Shown here piece by piece: positions 33,644 through 42,038 of a stretch of 64,000 bases of DNA. Position numbers and translations under genes: made by a program. Positions within the stretch are counted from its first letter, which is position 1. The number at the start of each line of letters is the position of its first letter. Below the pieces are notes generated by a model that had not been told where the DNA came from, did not search any database, and saw only the letters and a program-made list of their open reading frames with translations. The DNA comes from Pseudomonas solani (GTDB taxonomy: Bacteria; Pseudomonadota; Gammaproteobacteria; Pseudomonadales; Pseudomonadaceae). The stretch is taken from NCBI RefSeq assembly GCF_026072635.1, contig NZ_AP023081.1, positions 590,501 through 654,500 of the forward strand. The letters run 5' to 3'.

Positions 33644-34354
33644 TTACTGCTGGGGAGCGGCAGCCGGGTCCTTGATGCCGATCAGCTCCAGGTCGAACAC
33701 CAGTACGGAGTTCGCCGGGATCGCCGGGCTCGGGCTCTGCTCGCCGTAGGCCAGCTCGCTCGGGATATACAGTTTGACCTTCTCGCCAACGTGCATCAGT
33801 TGCAGGCCTTCGACCCAACCCGGGATCACGCCGTTGACCGGCAGGTCGATCGGGCTGCCACGCTGGATGGAGCTGTCGAAGACGGTGCCATCGGTCAGCT
33901 TGCCTTCGTAGTGAACGGTCACCACGTCGGTGGCCTTGGGCTGAGCGCCTTTGGCAGCCTGGACGATTTCATACTGCAGGCCGGAGGCGGTGGTGGTCAC
34001 GCCTTCACGCTTGCCGTTCTCTTCGAGGAACTTCTTGCCCGCCTTGGCGGATTCCTCGTTGAGCTTGGTCATGCGCTCTTCGGCACGCTTCTGCAGGAAG
34101 GCAAAGGCCTCAACCAGCTCGTCGTCCTTCAGGCGCTGTTCCTTCTTGCCGATGGCATCTTCGATGCCCTGGGCGACAGCTTTGGAATCCAGATCGTCCA
34201 TGCCTTCCTGGGCCAGGCTCTTGCCCATGTTCAGGCCGATGCCATAGGAGGCCTTCTGTGCCGGAGTCTTGAGCTCGACGCTGGTCTGCGAATCGCAGCC
34301 CGCGAGCACCAGGCCCACCAGAGCCACAGCCGCTGCCAACCGATGTTGTTTCAT
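33644..34354 (-). CDS. fklB: FKBP-type peptidyl-prolyl isomerase lipoprotein
   Basis: The 236-residue product begins with a lipoprotein signal (LVGLVLAGC, Cys about residue 20). It has an N-terminal helical dimerisation domain (about 30-120) and a C-terminal FKBP domain (about 125-230, with VTVHYEGKLTDGTVFDSS and VIPGWVEGLQLMHVGEKV). This is the FkpA/FklB/Mip architecture. It should help fold proteins at the inner or outer membrane surface, in the periplasm. A terminator follows, and the tRNA genes lie upstream on the same strand. Assigning fklB over fkpA is by size and pseudomonad usage. Confidence 0.93.
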   Translation of the reverse strand: MKQHRLAAAVALVGLVLAGCDSQTSVELKTPAQKASYGIGLNMGKSLAQEGMDDLDSKAVAQGIEDAIGKKEQRLKDDELVEAFAFLQKRAEERMTKLNEESAKAGKKFLEENGKREGVTTTASGLQYEIVQAAKGAQPKATDVVTVHYEGKLTDGTVFDSSIQRGSPIDLPVNGVIPGWVEGLQLMHVGEKVKLYIPSELAYGEQSPSPAIPANSVLVFDLELIGIKDPAAAPQQ

Positions 34355-34533
34355 GCTGATTCCTTGTCTGTCCGCCGTGATGGCATGTTCTATGAAGTTG
34401 CGAGCTTAGCAGGCCCCTGCGACCAGTGGCTATGGGCATATAGGATCGGAGAACAGGCAAATAGTTCAGCGCTGGGCGGCGAGAAACGCATGAATTGCCA
34501 GCATTTTTTCGCAGAGGCGGGGCAGGACGTCAG

Positions 34534-34588
34534 GGGGCTTTTTCGCAGGCAAAGAAAAAGCCCCCAGGTATCGCTACCTGAGGGCTTT
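34534..34588 (-). terminator. Overlapping terminator hairpins after the tRNA genes
   Basis: On the minus strand AAAGCCCTCAGGTA-GCGA-TACCTGGGGGCTTT (34556-34588) is followed by a T-run, a good tRNA-operon terminator. The stretch GAAAAAGCCCCC within it can also pair with GGGGGCTTTTTC (34534-34545) to form an alternative hairpin. Confidence 0.8.
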
Positions 34589-34595
34589 CTATATA

Positions 34596-34672
34596 TGGCG
34601 CAGCGGACGGGACTCGAACCCGCGACCCCCGGCGTGACAGGCCGGTATTCTAACCGACTGAACTACCGCTGC
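34596..34672 (-). tRNA. tRNA-Asp (GTC)
   Basis: On the minus strand the sequence folds as a cloverleaf: acceptor GCAGCGG pairs with CCGCTGC, then G and an encoded CCA end. The anticodon loop is CTGTCAC (anticodon GTC), and the T loop carries GGTTCGAGTCC. Length is 77 nt. It lies 15 bases downstream of tRNA-Val in the same direction and is followed by a hairpin terminator, so the two are likely one transcript. Confidence 0.97.
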
Positions 34673-34687
34673 GCGTTACTGCAAGAT

Positions 34688-34763
34688 TGGTGGGTGATGA
34701 CGGGATCGAACCGCCGACCCTCTGCTTGTAAGGCAGATGCTCTCCCGGCTGAGCTAATCACCC
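34688..34763 (-). tRNA. tRNA-Val (TAC)
   Basis: On the minus strand the acceptor GGGTGAT pairs with ATCACCC, with an encoded ACCA end. The D arm is TAGCTCAGCCGGGAGAGC and the anticodon loop CTTACAA (anticodon TAC, valine). The T loop is GGTTCGATCCC. Length is 76 nt. It is the first gene of a two-tRNA unit with tRNA-Asp. Confidence 0.97.
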
Positions 34764-34922
34764 TTCACTCTCGAAGTGGGGCGCATTCTAGAGTGGTATC
34801 CCGACCCTGGCAAGCCCCTTTTTAAAAAAATTTTGCTAGCCGTTCCAAAGGCTTAGCTCAGGGTTGGCCTGAGTGCTCCGGGGGAGAATAATGCGCGCTT
34901 TGTGTCCGGAGAGAATTCCCCC

Positions 34923-35843
34923 ATGTGGTTCCGTAACCTGCTCGTCTACCGCCTCACCCAGGATGTGCCCTTCGACGTCGAGGCCCTGGAAGCCGCCCTG
35001 GCCACCAAGCCGGCCCGCTCCTGCGCCAGCCAGGAACTGACCACCTACGGCTTCATCGCCCCCTTCGGCAAAGGCCCCGACGCGCCCCTCGTCCACTCCA
35101 GCGAAGGCTTCCTGCTGGTGGCCGCGCGCAAGGAAGAACGCATCCTCCCCGGCAGCGTGGTGCGTGACGCCCTGAAGGAGAAGGTCGACGAGATCGAAGC
35201 CGAGCAGATGCGCAAGGTCTACAAGAAGGAGCGCGACCAGCTCAAGGACGAGATCGTCCAGACCTTCCTGCCCCGCGCCTTCATCCGCAAGTCCGCCACC
35301 TTCGCCGCCATCGCCCCGGCCCAGGGCCTGATCCTGGTCGACGCCTCCAGCCCGAAGCGCGCCGAAGACCTGCTCTCCACCCTGCGCGAGGCCATCGGCT
35401 CCCTGCCCGTGCGCCCGGTCTCGGTGAAGATCGCCCCCACCGCCACTCTCACCGAGTGGGTCAAGACCCAGGAAGCCGCCAAGGACTTCTACGTGCTCGA
35501 TGAGTGCGAACTGCGCGACACCGACGAAGACGGCGGCGTGGTGCGCTGCAAGCGCCAGGACCTGACCAGCGACGAAATCCAGCTGCACCTGTCCTCCGGC
35601 AAGCTGGTCACCCAGCTGTCCCTGGCGTGGCAGGACAAGCTGTCCTTCATCCTCGACGACAAGCTGGTGGTCAAGCGCCTGCGCTTCGAAGACCTGCTGC
35701 AGGACAAGGCCGAGCAGGACGGCGGCGAAGACGCCCTGAGCCAGCTCGACGCCAGCTTCACCCTGATGATGCTGACCCTGGTGGAGTTCCTGCCCCAACT
35801 GATCGACGCCCTCGGCGGCGAAGAGATCCCGCAAGGTATCTGA
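34923..35843 (+). CDS. rdgC: Recombination-associated protein RdgC
   Basis: RdgC forms a ring dimer on double-stranded DNA and inhibits RecA-promoted strand exchange. The ATG at 34923 gives the family start MWFRNLLVYRLT; the longer frame from 34902 is not needed. The 306-residue product has the conserved middle ITEQ-like segments and VDFLTIH-free architecture of RdgC, ending near LDALGGEEIPQG. Length matches family members (about 300). It is divergent from the tRNA genes, with its promoter between 34764 and 34922. Confidence 0.95.
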   Translation: MWFRNLLVYRLTQDVPFDVEALEAALATKPARSCASQELTTYGFIAPFGKGPDAPLVHSSEGFLLVAARKEERILPGSVVRDALKEKVDEIEAEQMRKVYKKERDQLKDEIVQTFLPRAFIRKSATFAAIAPAQGLILVDASSPKRAEDLLSTLREAIGSLPVRPVSVKIAPTATLTEWVKTQEAAKDFYVLDECELRDTDEDGGVVRCKRQDLTSDEIQLHLSSGKLVTQLSLAWQDKLSFILDDKLVVKRLRFEDLLQDKAEQDGGEDALSQLDASFTLMMLTLVEFLPQLIDALGGEEIPQGI

Positions 35844-35891
35844 CGCCCCCGCGCCCGGCAGATGCCGGGCGCCCCTCCCTAAGGAACGAGC

Positions 35892-36839
35892 ATGCGCGCA
35901 CTGGCCGCCCTGAGCCGCTTCGTCGGCAACACCTTCGCCCTCTGGATCCTGTTGTTCGCCGTGCTGGCGTTCTACCAACCCGCCTGGTTCCTGCCGCTGG
36001 TGAAATGGATAGTGCCGCTGCTCGGCCTGATCATGTTCGGCATGGGCCTGACCCTGAAGACCGAAGACTTCCGCGAAGTCGCACGCCGCCCCTTGCGCGT
36101 GCTGATCGGCGTGCTCGCCCAATTCCTGATCATGCCCGGGCTCGCCTGGCTGCTGTGCCAGGTACTGCGCCTTCCGCCGGAAGTGGCCGTCGGTGTGATC
36201 CTGGTGGGCTGCTGCCCCGGGGGTACCGCGTCCAACGTGATGACCTGGTTCGCCCGTGGCGACCTGGCGCTCTCCGTGGCCATCACCGCCGTCACCACCG
36301 TGCTCGCTCCCCTGGTGACTCCGGCGCTGATCTGGTTATTGGCCTCCGCCTGGCTACCGGTGCAGTTCGGCGCACTGTTCATGTCGATCCTTCAGGTCGT
36401 GCTGCTGCCCATCGCCCTCGGTTTGATCGCCCAGCGCCTGCTCGGCGTGCGTGTGCGTCACCTGGTCGAGGTCCTGCCACTGGTTTCGGTGGTGAGCATC
36501 GTCGTCATCGTCGCGGCGGTGGTTGCCGCCAGCCAGGCGAAGATTGCCGAATCCGGCCTGCTGATCATGGCCGTGGTGGTGCTGCACAACGGCCTCGGCC
36601 TGGCCCTGGGTTACCTCGCCGGCAAGGTCTTCGGCCTGCCGCTGGCCCAGCGCAAGACACTCGCCATCGAGGTGGGCATGCAGAACTCCGGCCTCGGCGC
36701 CGCCCTGGCCAGTGCCCACTTCTCGCCCCTGGCGGCCGTGCCAAGCGCCCTGTTCAGTGTCTGGCACAACCTCTCGGGCTCCCTGCTCGCTGCGCTGTTC
36801 CGGCGCATGAAGGATGAGTCCGACAAGCCCGCCGACTGA
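35892..36839 (+). CDS. Bile acid:sodium symporter (BASS) family transporter
   Basis: The 315-residue product has nine to ten hydrophobic helices and the family motifs GMGLTLKTEDF and GCCPGGTASNVMTWFARGD, typical of the ASBT/BASS fold. Bacterial members carry organic anions; substrate is unknown. The gene starts 48 bases after rdgC and ends upstream of the riboswitch-Gdx unit, in the same orientation. A GC-rich hairpin (about 36849-36882) lies just after the stop and may end its transcript. Confidence 0.88.
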   Translation: MRALAALSRFVGNTFALWILLFAVLAFYQPAWFLPLVKWIVPLLGLIMFGMGLTLKTEDFREVARRPLRVLIGVLAQFLIMPGLAWLLCQVLRLPPEVAVGVILVGCCPGGTASNVMTWFARGDLALSVAITAVTTVLAPLVTPALIWLLASAWLPVQFGALFMSILQVVLLPIALGLIAQRLLGVRVRHLVEVLPLVSVVSIVVIVAAVVAASQAKIAESGLLIMAVVVLHNGLGLALGYLAGKVFGLPLAQRKTLAIEVGMQNSGLGAALASAHFSPLAAVPSALFSVWHNLSGSLLAALFRRMKDESDKPAD

Positions 36840-36848
36840 CATCTGTCA

Positions 36849-36882
36849 GGCCGCCCGTCCCATGCAACTTGTCCGGGCGGCC
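36849..36882 (+). terminator. Possible terminator stem after the BASS gene
   Basis: GGCCGCCCG (36849-36857) and CGGGCGGCC (36874-36882) form a nine-base-pair stem around a 16-base loop. There is no T-run, so termination is uncertain, and it may just insulate the riboswitch. Confidence 0.4.
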
Positions 36883-36906
36883 AGGATGTGCAAAATACTG
36901 CGCAGT

Positions 36907-36956
36907 GCAGGGACGGCCCTGCCACTCGCCGAGTGACCATTCCGGGGACGGCCCCG
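36907..36956 (+). promoter_or_regulatory. Guanidine-II (mini-ykkC) riboswitch
   Basis: Two adjacent short hairpins each carry the ACGG loop of this class: GCAGGG-ACGG-CCCTGC (36907-36922) and CGGGG-ACGG-CCCCG (36943-36956), joined by a 20-base linker. The known guanidine-II aptamer is exactly such a pair of stem-loops with ACGR loops; guanidine lets the loops dock and exposes the ribosome site. GGAGG at 36977 belongs to the gene for a Gdx-type exporter, whose family is often under this riboswitch. Loop pairing is inferred, not tested. Confidence 0.9.
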
Positions 36957-36986
36957 ATCCAATCAGTCGTACCTTTGGAGGTCACC

Positions 36987-37301
36987 ATGTCCTGGATCAT
37001 CCTGTTCTTCGCCGGCCTGTTCGAAGTCGGTTGGGCCGTCGGCCTGAAATACACCGAGGGCTTCACCCGCCCCATCCCCACCGCGCTCACCGTATTGGCC
37101 ATGGCCATCAGCCTCGGCCTGCTGGGCCTGGCCATGAAGCACCTGCCGCTGGGTACCGCCTACGCGATCTGGACCGGCATCGGCGCCATCGGCACGGTGA
37201 TCGCCGGCGTCATCCTCTTCGGCGAATCCGTGGCGCTGATGCGCCTGGCCAGCGTGGCGCTGATCCTCTGCGGGCTGATCGGGCTGAAGCTGAGCACCTG
37301 A
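36987..37301 (+). CDS. sugE: Gdx/SugE small multidrug-resistance family guanidinium exporter
   Basis: The 104-residue protein has four membrane helices and starts MSWIILFFAGLFEVGWAVGLKYTEG, with the membrane Glu (about residue 13) and GTAYAIWTGIGAIGT loop of SugE/Gdx. Gdx exports guanidinium in exchange for protons as an antiparallel dimer. The gene lies 30 bases after a guanidine-II riboswitch, which argues strongly for guanidine control and against an older quaternary-ammonium label. The ATG at 36987 follows GGAGG. A terminator at 37327 ends it. Confidence 0.93.
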   Translation: MSWIILFFAGLFEVGWAVGLKYTEGFTRPIPTALTVLAMAISLGLLGLAMKHLPLGTAYAIWTGIGAIGTVIAGVILFGESVALMRLASVALILCGLIGLKLST

Positions 37302-37326
37302 GTGCCCTGACGAACCCGCCGCCCAC

Positions 37327-37357
37327 AAAAAAGCCCGCCGATATGGCGGGCTTTTTC
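37327..37357. terminator. Terminator between gdx and the LplT-Aas-type gene
   Basis: AAAAAGCCCGCC-GATAT-GGCGGGCTTTTT is a symmetrical stem with A and T flanks and can stop both converging transcripts. It lies 26 bases after the gdx stop and 14 bases past the opposing stop at 37371. Confidence 0.9.
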
Positions 37358-37370
37358 ATGCCTGCAGCAC

Positions 37371-39245
37371 CTAGCGCTGGTCACCGCGCAAGGCCGCCAC
37401 CGAAGCCTGAAGGCTCAGGCGGTCGACACCTTCCGGCGCCAGCGGCTGCCCGGCCACCAGGTTGATCCGCGACCAGAAGCGCTTGAACAGGCCCTTTCCC
37501 GGGTCGCGGCTGAAGAAGCTGCCCCACAGCCCCTGCAGCGCCATCGGAATGACCTGCACCGGGTTCTCCTCGAGGATGCGCTCGACGCCGTTCTTGAACT
37601 CGTTCATCTCGCCGTCGGTGGTCAGCTTGCCTTCCGGGAAGATGCACACCACCTCCCCTGCACGCAGGTACTCGGAGATCTTCTTGAAGGCGCGGTCATA
37701 GACCAGCAGGTCCTCGTTGCGCCCGGCGATGGGCACCGTGCCCGCCGTGCGGAAGATGAAGTTGAGCACCGGCAGGTTGTAGATCTTGTAGTACATGACG
37801 AAACGCACCGGCCGCCGTACCGCACCGCCAATCAGCAGGGCATCGACGAAGGACACGTGGTTGCACACCAGCAGCGCGGCGCCCTCGTCCGGAATCGCCT
37901 CCAGGCCCTTGTGCTCGACGCGGTACATCGAGTGGCCCAGCAGCCAGATGAGGAAGCGCATGCTGAATTCGGGGACGATCTTGAAGATGTAGCTGTTCAC
38001 CGCGATGTTCATCAGCGACACCACCAGGAACAGCTGCGGAATCGACAGCCCGGCGACGCTGAGAAACAGGATCGAGGCGATGGCCGAAACCACCATGAAC
38101 AGTGCGTTGAGGATGTTGTTGGCGGCGATCACCCGAGCCCGCTCGTTCTCCGCGGTGCGCGACTGGATCAGCGCATACAGCGGCACGATGTAGAAGCCGC
38201 CGAACAGGCCGATGCCGAAGATGTCGGCAAGGATCAGCCAGGCCTGGGGCACGCTGATCACCGCCAGCCAGTCATGGGGCGCAGTGCCTTGGGGGAAGCC
38301 GCCCGAGTGCCACCAGAGCAGGATGCCGAAGACGGTCAGGCCGATGGAGCCGAAGGGCACCAGGCCCACTTCCACCTTGCCGCCGGAGAGGCGCTCGCAG
38401 AGCATCGAACCCATGGCGATGCCCACCGAGAACACGGTGAGGATCAGGGTCACCACGCTCTCGTCACCGAACAGCAGGTCCTTCGAGTAGGCGGGAATCT
38501 GCGTCAGGTACACCGCACCGAGGAACCAGAACCAGGAGTTGCCCACCAGCGAGCGCGACACCGAAGGACGCTGGCCGAGGCCCAGCTGCAGGATGCGCCA
38601 GGACTGGCTGAAGATGTTCCAGTCGAGCTTCAGCTCCGGCATCGCCGCCGCAGCGCGGGGGATGCCGCGGCTGGCCAGGTAGCCGAGGGAAGCGGTGATC
38701 AGGATGGCGGCGGCGACTATGGGCTCGTAGCGCTCGGCGGACATCATGATCCCGGCGCCGATGGTGCCGGCGAGGATGGCCAGGAAGGTGCCCATCTCCA
38801 CCAGGGCGTTGCCGCCCACCAGCTCGTTCTCACGCAATGCCTGGGGCAGGATCGAGTACTTCACCGGGCCGAACAGCGCCGAATGGGTGCCCATGGCGAA
38901 CAGCGCCGCCAGCAGCAACCAGAGGTTGTCGAGGTAAAAGCCCAGGGCGCCCACCGCCATGATCCCCACCTCGGCTGCCTTGATCGCACGGATCAGCGAG
39001 TCCTTGGCGAACTTCTCGCCGAACTGCCCGCCGAGGGCGGAGAAGAGGAAGAACGGCAGGATGAACAGCAGGGCGCACAGGTTGACGTAGACCGTCTTGT
39101 CACCAGAGATCGCCAGCTTGTAGAGGATGGCGAGGATCAGCGACTGCTTGAAGATGTTGTCGTTGAAGGCGCCGAGCAGCTGGGTCACGAAGAACGGCAG
39201 GAAACGTCGCTTGCCCAGCAGGGCGAATTGCGAATGTTGGCTCAT
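37371..39245 (-). CDS. LplT-type MFS transporter fused to a PlsC-type acyltransferase
   Basis: The 624-residue protein starts MSQHSQFALLGKRRFLPFFV (ATG at 39245; the longer frame to 39383 has no support). Residues 1-400 form about 12 membrane helices of the MFS/LplT kind, and residues 430-624 carry an acyltransferase with NHVSFVD (HX4D) and FPEGKLTTDGEM. In E. coli LplT flips lysophosphatidylethanolamine inward and Aas re-acylates it. Here a single polypeptide may do both. This is a known fusion type in pseudomonads as I recall (PA3267). No AMP-ligase domain is present. Confidence 0.9.
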   Translation of the reverse strand: MSQHSQFALLGKRRFLPFFVTQLLGAFNDNIFKQSLILAILYKLAISGDKTVYVNLCALLFILPFFLFSALGGQFGEKFAKDSLIRAIKAAEVGIMAVGALGFYLDNLWLLLAALFAMGTHSALFGPVKYSILPQALRENELVGGNALVEMGTFLAILAGTIGAGIMMSAERYEPIVAAAILITASLGYLASRGIPRAAAAMPELKLDWNIFSQSWRILQLGLGQRPSVSRSLVGNSWFWFLGAVYLTQIPAYSKDLLFGDESVVTLILTVFSVGIAMGSMLCERLSGGKVEVGLVPFGSIGLTVFGILLWWHSGGFPQGTAPHDWLAVISVPQAWLILADIFGIGLFGGFYIVPLYALIQSRTAENERARVIAANNILNALFMVVSAIASILFLSVAGLSIPQLFLVVSLMNIAVNSYIFKIVPEFSMRFLIWLLGHSMYRVEHKGLEAIPDEGAALLVCNHVSFVDALLIGGAVRRPVRFVMYYKIYNLPVLNFIFRTAGTVPIAGRNEDLLVYDRAFKKISEYLRAGEVVCIFPEGKLTTDGEMNEFKNGVERILEENPVQVIPMALQGLWGSFFSRDPGKGLFKRFWSRINLVAGQPLAPEGVDRLSLQASVAALRGDQR

Positions 39246-39365
39246 CTTCCTTGGTACCTGGGTAATGGCTGGGGTAAAGCCGGTGCACGAAGCACGTCGC
39301 TGATTTGACAGCAACTGGCCAGCTCCAGGCCACACCTTGAGACGAAAAATGCCGAATCCCCACAT

Positions 39366-39390
39366 AAAAAGGGCGCCTTTCACGGCGCCC
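39366..39390 (-). terminator. Terminator after azlCD
   Basis: On the minus strand GGGCGCC-GTGAAA-GGCGCCC is followed by TTTTTATG. It lies directly after the azlD stop at 39398. Confidence 0.85.
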
Positions 39391-39397
39391 TCTTCCC

Positions 39398-39727
39398 TCA
39401 GATGGGCAACTGCCCCAGCCCCCAGCGCAGGGCGAAGAACAGCAGCAGGCCGCCGAGGATGGTCGCCAGCAGGTGGCGGGTGACCGCGGCGATGAGGATG
39501 CAGCCCAGCCCTCCCAGCAGGTAGGCATTATCCAGTGCCAGCGCGGCGTGGACGCCATCGGGCATCACCATGCCCGGCACCACGATGGCGGTGAGTACGG
39601 CCGTGGGCACGTAGTGCAGGCCCTGGCGCACCACGGGCGGGAAGCGCAGGTCGGGCCAGGCGAACAGGCTGTAGCGGATCGAGAAGGTGATCGCGGTCAT
39701 GCCGAGGATCAGCAGCCAGGTTTCCAT
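39398..39727 (-). CDS. azlD: AzlD-type branched-chain amino acid export subunit
   Basis: The 109-residue product has about four membrane helices (METWLLILGMTAITFSIRYS and after). It is the small partner of AzlC. Start and stop share bases with azlC: azlC ends in a stop at 39727-39729 that overlaps this ATG. AzlCD exports branched-chain amino acids or analogues in Bacillus and E. coli (YgaZH). It is followed by a terminator. Substrate here is unverified. Confidence 0.88.
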   Translation of the reverse strand: METWLLILGMTAITFSIRYSLFAWPDLRFPPVVRQGLHYVPTAVLTAIVVPGMVMPDGVHAALALDNAYLLGGLGCILIAAVTRHLLATILGGLLLFFALRWGLGQLPI

Positions 39728-40440
39728 CAGAGCACCTCCTCCAGTTGGCCGAGCCGATAGCGGCGCTCCAGCACGATGCCGACGACGATGCCGCTCAGGG
39801 CCGCCGCCATCAGCCCCAGCTTGTAGGGCAACCCGTGGCACAGCAGCGCCACTGCACCGGCCACCAGCGCCGCCGCCACCTGCGGGCGGTTGCGCAGCAT
39901 GGGCACGACGATCCCGATGAAGGTCGCCAGCATGGCGAAGTCCAGCCCCCAGGCGGCGAGATTGGGCACGGCCTGGCCGAAGACCACGCCGACCAGGGTG
40001 CACAGCTGCCAGTTGAGGTACATGGCCAGCGCCGCGCCGAGGAAATACCAGTGCTTGTGCGGCGAGGCGTCCGTCTCCGCGTAGCGGTGCTGCACCACGG
40101 CGAAGGCCTCATCGGTGAGCCAGAAGGCCAGGGGCATGCGCCAGCGCTTGGGCAGGTGGCTGACGAAGGGCTGCAGGCTGGCGCTGTACAGGGCGTGGCG
40201 CAGGTTGACCACCAGCGTGGTGAGCAGCACCACCGCGATGCCCGCGCCACCACCGAGCAGGGTGATGGCGATGAACTGGGCGGAGCCGGCGAACACCAGC
40301 AACGACATGCCGAGGGTCTGCCAGGCACTGAGCCCGGCCCCGGCGGCGAGGGTGCCGAAGATGATGCCGAAAGGCACGGCGCCGATGAGCATCGGCACCA
40401 TATCGCGCCAGGCGCGGAGGAATTCGGTTGAGCGGGACAT
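39727..40440 (-). CDS. azlC: AzlC family branched-chain amino acid exporter
   Basis: The 237-residue protein has the AzlC motifs LIGAVPFGIIFGTLAAGAGL, FAGSAQF and NLRHALYSASLQPFV, and about six to seven hydrophobic helices. It precedes and overlaps azlD. An AraC-type regulator gene lies 36 bases upstream on the same strand and may control or be part of the unit. Usual function is amino acid efflux across the inner membrane. Confidence 0.9.
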   Translation of the reverse strand: MSRSTEFLRAWRDMVPMLIGAVPFGIIFGTLAAGAGLSAWQTLGMSLLVFAGSAQFIAITLLGGGAGIAVVLLTTLVVNLRHALYSASLQPFVSHLPKRWRMPLAFWLTDEAFAVVQHRYAETDASPHKHWYFLGAALAMYLNWQLCTLVGVVFGQAVPNLAAWGLDFAMLATFIGIVVPMLRNRPQVAAALVAGAVALLCHGLPYKLGLMAAALSGIVVGIVLERRYRLGQLEEVL

Positions 40441-40476
40441 GGGTTCTCCTTGTCCGCGCAGCTTAGAAGAGGCGTT

Positions 40477-41322
40477 TCAGTGAGTCTTGAACGATCTTGC
40501 GCAGGCGCTGCGGTATTCGCCCGGCGCCACGCCATAGGCCTGCTTGAACTGCCGGCTCAAATGGCTCTGGTCGGCGAAGCCCAATTGCATGGCCACCGAC
40601 AGCGGCGCGCAGCCCTCGCGCAGCAATGCCCGCGCCTGCTCCAGGCGACGCTGCTTGAGCCAGGAATGTGGCGGCAACCCGGTGGCCCGGCGGAACACCC
40701 GGGCGAAGTGGAAGGGCGAGAGCCCCACCGCTGCGGCCAGTTCCTCCAGGGACGGCGGTTCGGCCAGGCGCGAAGCCAACAGCTCGCGGGCAAGGGTCAC
40801 CGCCTGGGGCTCATGCCCGGCGGCACGGGGCGTGCCGATGCGTGCGTAGCGTTGAAACAGCAGCAGCACCGCTTCGCGCCAGGCCATCTGCTGCTCCAGC
40901 GCCGTGGCGCCCTGCTCCAGCAAACGGTGCAGGGCGAGGAAGCGGTTGGTCACCTCGGGGTCGTGCAGCACGCTGTCAGCAAAGGTGGGCAGGCCGCCCG
41001 TGGAGATATCCAGCTCCTCCAGCACCTCGGTCACCCGCTGCAGGTCGGGGTAGAAACCGCGATAGCGCCAGCCTTCCTCGTGGGCCTTGGAGCCGGTGTG
41101 GAGTTCGTCGGGGTTGATCAGCACCATGCTGCCCTGCTCCGCCAGGTGGTCGCTGCCACGATGACGGAAACGCTGGGCGCCGGACTCGATCACGGTGAAG
41201 ACATAGCCCTCGTGCACATGGGGCGCGAAGCGCTGCTCGATGTAGCGCGCATGCAGCAACTCGACACCGCCGAGCTCGCTGGCCTGCCAGAAATGCGTCT
41301 GTTCGCCGCCGATGCCACTCAT
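40477..41322 (-). CDS. AraC family transcriptional regulator (azlCD-linked)
   Basis: I start at the ATG at 41322, two bases from the stop of the GNAT gene; the ORF to 41370 has no better ribosome site. The 281-residue product has an AraC-type N-terminal cupin domain (about 20-160, FAPHVHEGYVFTVIESG) and two helix-turn-helix motifs in the last 100 residues (SLEELAAAVGLSPFHFARVF, and LGFADQSHLSRQFKQAYG). The position next to azlCD, same strand, suggests it senses a compound the exporter handles. Confidence 0.86.
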   Translation of the reverse strand: MSGIGGEQTHFWQASELGGVELLHARYIEQRFAPHVHEGYVFTVIESGAQRFRHRGSDHLAEQGSMVLINPDELHTGSKAHEEGWRYRGFYPDLQRVTEVLEELDISTGGLPTFADSVLHDPEVTNRFLALHRLLEQGATALEQQMAWREAVLLLFQRYARIGTPRAAGHEPQAVTLARELLASRLAEPPSLEELAAAVGLSPFHFARVFRRATGLPPHSWLKQRRLEQARALLREGCAPLSVAMQLGFADQSHLSRQFKQAYGVAPGEYRSACARSFKTH

Positions 41323-41324
41323 GT

Positions 41325-41894
41325 TCAGTTGCCGAAGGAAGCTTCCAGGGCCTTCTTCACCGCCGGCCATTCACGGTCGGTGATGCTGTAGAGCACGCTG
41401 TCGTCGAGGCGCCCATCGGCCAGGCGGCGGTTGTTGCGCAGCACCCCTTCGCGCTGTGCACCGAGCTTCTCGATGGCCTTCTGCGAGCGCAGGTTGCTGC
41501 CCGCGGTCTTCAGTTGCACACGCACCACCTGCCACTCCTCGAAGGCGTGGCGCAGCATCAGGTATTTGATCGAAGCATTGAGGCCACTGGCATGCTCGCT
41601 GCGGGCCAGCCAGGTCCAGCCGATCTCCACCGCCGGCAGGGCAGGCATGAAATCCGCGAAACGGCTGGTGCCCACCAGGCGGTCGCCCAGGCGGATGGCG
41701 AACACCACGGCCAGGCCTTCGCGCTGCTGGGCCAGGCCCTGGCGGTACCAGTCCGGGCGCAGCGGGCCGCTCATGTAGACCAGCTCGTCGCGGTTGGCTT
41801 CAGCGAGGGCCGAGAGCTCGGTGATGTCGGCCTCAGTCAGCGGTTCCAGGCGCAAGGCGCCACGCTGCAGGATGACCGGTTGCGGATTGAACAT
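41325..41894 (-). CDS. GNAT family acetyltransferase (RimJ/RimL type)
   Basis: The 189-residue protein starts MFNPQPVILQRGALRLEPL, typical of the RimJ/RimL-like GNAT group, and has a VEIGWTWL strand, RHAFEEWQVVRVQLKT and SQKAIEKLGAQREGVLRN. Members acetylate alpha-amino groups of ribosomal proteins or small molecules. Target is unknown. It lies upstream of the AraC and azlCD genes on the same strand, so cotranscription is possible, and is divergent from the kinase gene. Confidence 0.84.
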   Translation of the reverse strand: MFNPQPVILQRGALRLEPLTEADITELSALAEANRDELVYMSGPLRPDWYRQGLAQQREGLAVVFAIRLGDRLVGTSRFADFMPALPAVEIGWTWLARSEHASGLNASIKYLMLRHAFEEWQVVRVQLKTAGSNLRSQKAIEKLGAQREGVLRNNRRLADGRLDDSVLYSITDREWPAVKKALEASFGN

Positions 41895-42038
41895 CTGCGC
41901 CTCCTCAGGCGAAAGACCCCTGCTGATCAGAGCGTCCGGGCACCCGGAAGTGCCCTGCAGGGCGCCGGCCTGGACGATTGGAAGTCCGCCGGCAAGGTTG
42001 CCACGCTAGCAGCCCCGCCAGCAGCGCTCAACCCCGCC

